A DNA stretch of 64,000 nucleotides from JAWXBM01 sp964470455 (lineage in GTDB: Bacteria; Pseudomonadota; Gammaproteobacteria; Xanthomonadales; SZUA-36): contig CAYYCX010000002.1 of assembly GCA_964470455.1 (NCBI GenBank), forward strand, positions 60,930-124,929, in the 5' to 3' direction. The translations under genes were made by a program, and so were the position numbers. Of this stretch, positions 61,145 to 64,000 are shown piece after piece. Positions within the stretch are counted from its first letter, which is position 1; each line of letters begins with the position of its first letter. The notes below the pieces were generated by a model, which was not told the DNA's origin, did no database searches, and was given only the letters and a program-made list of their open reading frames with translations.

Positions 61145-62620
61145 ATGAAAGCCCTGATGCTCGGCACCGCGAAGCACCTGTTGCGCGTGCTTGGCTACGG
61201 GCTGGTGGGCGCATTGCTGGCGCTGTTGACGGTGGCGGTGGTGCACCTGAACAACCGTCCCGACCTTTCTCCCTGGCACACCGAATTCCTGGATGAAGAG
61301 TTCACCGCGGACACCGGGCTGCGCAGTTTTACTGAATACCTGGCGCTGGAGGATCGGTTATTCCGGCAGTTGGATGATGCGGTTTACGCTGCAACTGAAC
61401 TGAGCAACGGCGACCTCATCAACCGTTACAGCCGCGGCAGCCTGTCCGATCCGGCACTTTGGCCACAGAACTGGAACCGGAGTTACGAGCTGGCCAGTTC
61501 CGCACCGAATGCCACCGTGTTGTTGCTGCATGGACTGTCGGATTCTCCCTATAGCCTTCGACACCTGGCAAAAGCCCTGCACGAACGGGGTGACCATGTC
61601 ATCAACCTGCGTTTGCCTGGCCATGGCACGGCACCCTCCGGACTGGTCCGGGCCACCTGGCAGGATATGGAGGCAGCGGTACAGCTCGCTGCCCGGCACC
61701 TGTACCAGCAACATCCCGGTGTACCGTTTTACATCATCGGTTATTCCAATGGCGCGGCCCTCGCCCTTTTGTATGAACTGGATGCGCTCATGGATGCCCG
61801 CTTGCCCCGGCCTGATCGCCTGGTGCTTGTATCACCGGAAATTGGAGTAAGCAGGCTGGCGCGGTTTGCGCGCACACAGGCGCGGTTGGGGCGACTGCTG
61901 GGCCTGGAGAAGCTGGCCTGGAATGACCTCTCGCCGGAGTATGACCCGTTCAAGTATGGCTCCTTTGCCATCAATGCCGGCAATCTGTCCTACGAAATCA
62001 CTCATGTCATCCAACAGAAAATCACCCGGGTGGGCGAGTTGGGCAAACTGCAGCAGGTCGCTCCCATGCTGGCGTTTTCATCGGTAGTGGATGCAACCGT
62101 AGATGTGAACGCGCTGGTGGGGCAGTTATTCAATCGCCTGCCTGAAGGCGGCCATGAACTGGTTCTGTTTGATATCAACTACCATTCAGGAATACAGGAA
62201 TTGCTGCGCTGGAGCTCGCAGGACCTGGTGGAATTGCTGACGCATCATCCGCAGCACACCTATATGCTGCGGTTGCTGTCAAACCGCGAAACAGGAAGCC
62301 GGCAACTGGCTCTGAAAAACTGGGCTCCGGGACAAACCAAGCCGACCGGGCGGCCACTGGACCTGTACTGGCCCAACGACATCTATTCGCTGACCCATGT
62401 CGCATTGCCGTTTCCCCCGCAGGATCCGTTGTACGGAGGAGAGCCTGAGGAAAAGAGTCCAGGGATCGAGCTGGGTACGCTGGCGCTGCGTGGCGAACGG
62501 GGCGTGTTGCAGATTCCCGCGGCGCAGATGTTGCGCCTGCGCTGGAATCCGTTCTACCCGTATCTTGAAGACAGGACAGTGGAGTTTCTTGATCCCGCGA
62601 AGGCAATGAGTGCGCGGTGA
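61145..62620 (+). CDS. Membrane-anchored alpha/beta hydrolase
   Basis: A 491-residue protein with one N-terminal membrane helix (LGYGLVGALLALLTVAVVHL). The hydrolase core shows TVLLLHGLSDSPYSLRHLA (oxyanion loop), VINLRLPGHGTAPSG and nucleophile Ser in YIIGYSNGAALALLYEL; a late Asp (SSVVDATVDVNA) and His (ELVLFDINYHSG) may complete the triad. It resembles monoglyceride-lipase/serine-aminopeptidase-type hydrolases but has a longer C-terminus (about 170 residues after the core) that I cannot place. Probably co-transcribed with the M20 gene. Confidence 0.78.
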   Translation: MKALMLGTAKHLLRVLGYGLVGALLALLTVAVVHLNNRPDLSPWHTEFLDEEFTADTGLRSFTEYLALEDRLFRQLDDAVYAATELSNGDLINRYSRGSLSDPALWPQNWNRSYELASSAPNATVLLLHGLSDSPYSLRHLAKALHERGDHVINLRLPGHGTAPSGLVRATWQDMEAAVQLAARHLYQQHPGVPFYIIGYSNGAALALLYELDALMDARLPRPDRLVLVSPEIGVSRLARFARTQARLGRLLGLEKLAWNDLSPEYDPFKYGSFAINAGNLSYEITHVIQQKITRVGELGKLQQVAPMLAFSSVVDATVDVNALVGQLFNRLPEGGHELVLFDINYHSGIQELLRWSSQDLVELLTHHPQHTYMLRLLSNRETGSRQLALKNWAPGQTKPTGRPLDLYWPNDIYSLTHVALPFPPQDPLYGGEPEEKSPGIELGTLALRGERGVLQIPAAQMLRLRWNPFYPYLEDRTVEFLDPAKAMSAR

Positions 62621-62700
62621 CGCGGTTTTTTTCCGGGGGATTGGAATTATCATGACGCCTTTCGTAATCTAGCGCTAACCCGTACAGGAGTTGCCCACTT

Positions 62701-63948
62701 ATGGAACCAATGCATAACACCCAGGCAGGAACCAGTTCCGGCAAGGACGAAAAAGTACAAGCCCTGGTCAAGGAAGCTCAGCGCCGGGCGCCGCTCGATG
62801 TAGCCCGAATCCTGCTGGCGGAATCCGACGAAACGGTCGGCGAAGTCCTGCAGCAATTGCACCAGGCGCCGGCCTACCGGATCCTTCTGCGTTTTCCCAA
62901 GGACCGGCGGGAAGCGGTGGTGAAGTTCGCCGGCAACCACATGGGTGACCCATGGAAGGACGCGCAGAAGTATCCGGAAAACAGCGTCGGCCGGTTGATG
63001 GAGCCGCCGGTGGCTGTATTCGCCCCCGATACGCGGGTTGACCGCGCGGTGGAAATGATTCGCGAGTGGACGCACGACACGCTGATCACCTATGGCTATA
63101 TCGTCGATGGGGATAACAAGCTGATCGGCATCGTGGCCATGCGCGACCTGTTGCTGGCGGAGCCTTCCGAACAGCTGCAGGATGTGATGCTGCGGGAACC
63201 CTTCTGGTTGCGTCCGGATGAGGAGGTGGGGGAAGCGATGAAAGAAGTGGTTTACCGCCACTACCCCCTCTACCCGGTATGTGATGCCGACGGCCACCTG
63301 CTGGGACTGGTGCAGGGATTCATGCTGTTCGAGCACCAGAATTTCGAACTCAGCGCGCAATACGGCAGCATGGTTGGTGTCGACAAGGAAGAGCATGCCG
63401 ATACCGGCTGGATTGCCGCGTTCCGGATGCGCCATCCCTGGTTGCAGGTCAATCTCATCACCGCTTTTGTCGCGGCGTTCGTCGTCAGCATGTTTGAAGA
63501 TACCATCGCGCAGGTAGTGGTACTGGCAGCCTTCCTGCCGGTGCTGGCCGGCCAGTCGGGCAATACCGGCTGCCAGGCGCTGGCTGTCTCCATCCGGGCC
63601 ATTACGCTGCATGAATTAAAGCCTGGTTCAGTCAGGCGGGTGCTCACCAAGGAAACCCTGCTGGGTTTGACCAACGGCATTGTGGTGGGCATCGTGGCTG
63701 GCATTGCCATGTACCTGTATGCGAGCCACGCCGAGGCTTCCGAGCCCATGTTGCTGGGCTTCGTGGTGTTCCTGGCCATGACCGGTTCCTGCCTGGCCAG
63801 CGGCATCTCCGGCATCCTGATTCCACTCACCCTGAAGCGCCTGGGTGCCGACCCGGCCATGGCATCCAGTATTTTCCTCACCACGGCTACCGACGTGGTG
63901 AGTATGGGCCTGTTCCTGTACCTGGCGAATGTGCTGGTGTTGAGCTAG
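62701..63948 (+). CDS. mgtE: MgtE-type magnesium transporter
   Basis: A 415-residue magnesium channel. N-terminal MgtE_N region (about residues 20-100), a CBS pair (NSVGRLMEPPVAVFAPDTR and VMLREPFWLRPDEEVGEAM), then five membrane helices with the signature ITAFVAAFVVSMFEDTIAQV, FLPVLAGQSGNTGCQALAV and TTATDVVSMGLFLYLANVLV. The pore Asn and Asp are in place. The N-domain is shorter than in Thermus MgtE (about 450 residues in total). It follows the hydrolase by 80 bp. Confidence 0.87.
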   Translation: MEPMHNTQAGTSSGKDEKVQALVKEAQRRAPLDVARILLAESDETVGEVLQQLHQAPAYRILLRFPKDRREAVVKFAGNHMGDPWKDAQKYPENSVGRLMEPPVAVFAPDTRVDRAVEMIREWTHDTLITYGYIVDGDNKLIGIVAMRDLLLAEPSEQLQDVMLREPFWLRPDEEVGEAMKEVVYRHYPLYPVCDADGHLLGLVQGFMLFEHQNFELSAQYGSMVGVDKEEHADTGWIAAFRMRHPWLQVNLITAFVAAFVVSMFEDTIAQVVVLAAFLPVLAGQSGNTGCQALAVSIRAITLHELKPGSVRRVLTKETLLGLTNGIVVGIVAGIAMYLYASHAEASEPMLLGFVVFLAMTGSCLASGISGILIPLTLKRLGADPAMASSIFLTTATDVVSMGLFLYLANVLVLS

Positions 63949-64000
63949 GTCGCGAGCATGGCTCGCTCCTGCAGAATCTGGCATTGATCCCTGTGGGAGG
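63949..64000. repeat. REP/REPIN element, cut by the window end
   Basis: GCGAGC-ATG-GCTCGC (63952-63966) followed by TCCTGCAG is close to the Pseudomonas-type REP, and CTGTGGGAGG at the window edge looks like the start of the inverted partner. The pair would form a REPIN. It sits immediately after the mgtE stop and may also act as a transcription terminator or mRNA stabiliser. Confidence 0.6.

Overview
The window reads as a chromosomal segment of a moderately high-GC gammaproteobacterium. The likeliest relatives are marine or soil Lysobacterales, Wenzhouxiangellaceae or Woeseiaceae. The hints are the Anbu-proteasome locus, OmpW behind an FNR/Anr-type box, EEVIVTAQKR-type TonB receptors, a secreted repeat protein ending in an FFHGFEE tag, and a Pseudomonas-like REP element at the right edge. 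This placement is inference; no rRNA or marker gene is present. No tRNA, rRNA or CRISPR array was seen.

Layout. 1-7.2 kb: the end of a probable M14-type peptidase, a secreted L-domain repeat protein, two paralogous YkgJ-type cysteine-cluster proteins flanking a HipBA toxin-antitoxin module with three operators exactly 50 bp apart, a broken low-molecular-weight protein-tyrosine phosphatase (LMW-PTP) gene, and a DUF4143 ATPase behind 23-bp repeats. 7.33-12.62 kb: a compact 5.3-kb integrative element bounded by a 10-bp core. Its tyrosine recombinase has inserted it into the P-loop codons of an LMW-PTP gene. The element supplies a replacement 5' end, so the downstream phosphatase stays intact, while the original 5' end is stranded 5.3 kb upstream. 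Its cargo is an AlpA-like factor, a winged-helix Rep-like protein, a long RNA-like hairpin and a mercury-uptake module (MerR, MerT, MerP, cysteine-rich protein) without mercuric reductase. 13-17.3 kb: an Anbu locus (ATP-grasp, alpha-E, Peptidase_Mx and convergent Anbu). 17.4-26.3 kb: an RND efflux pair, small secreted proteins, OmpW and a TIM-barrel-like secreted protein.

26.3-51.4 kb is a catabolic island run by an IclR regulator. It holds three sulfatase domains (one fused to a dipeptidase), an aromatic-amino-acid-type decarboxylase, a class III aminotransferase, an MFS carrier, an esterase, two TonB receptors, an SDR, a 3-hydroxyacyl-CoA-type dehydrogenase, two cyclase-family hydrolases, an aldehyde dehydrogenase and a fumarylacetoacetase. 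Several promoters share one design: TTGACA, about 17 bp, a -10 box, then at once a TCCCAC(T/A)AT-type operator. The same operator recurs before an amidohydrolase at 58.15 kb, so the regulon probably runs to about 59.4 kb. My reading is uptake and desulfation of a sulfated aromatic amino acid, amine or small conjugate, then decarboxylation, transamination, aldehyde oxidation and exit through fumarylacetoacetate. The ring-opening oxygenase is not in the window.

51.5-64 kb: a membrane-anchored spermidine-synthase-like protein, a secreted Asp-box beta-propeller, two metallohydrolases, an alpha/beta hydrolase, an MgtE-type magnesium transporter and the start of a REP/REPIN element.
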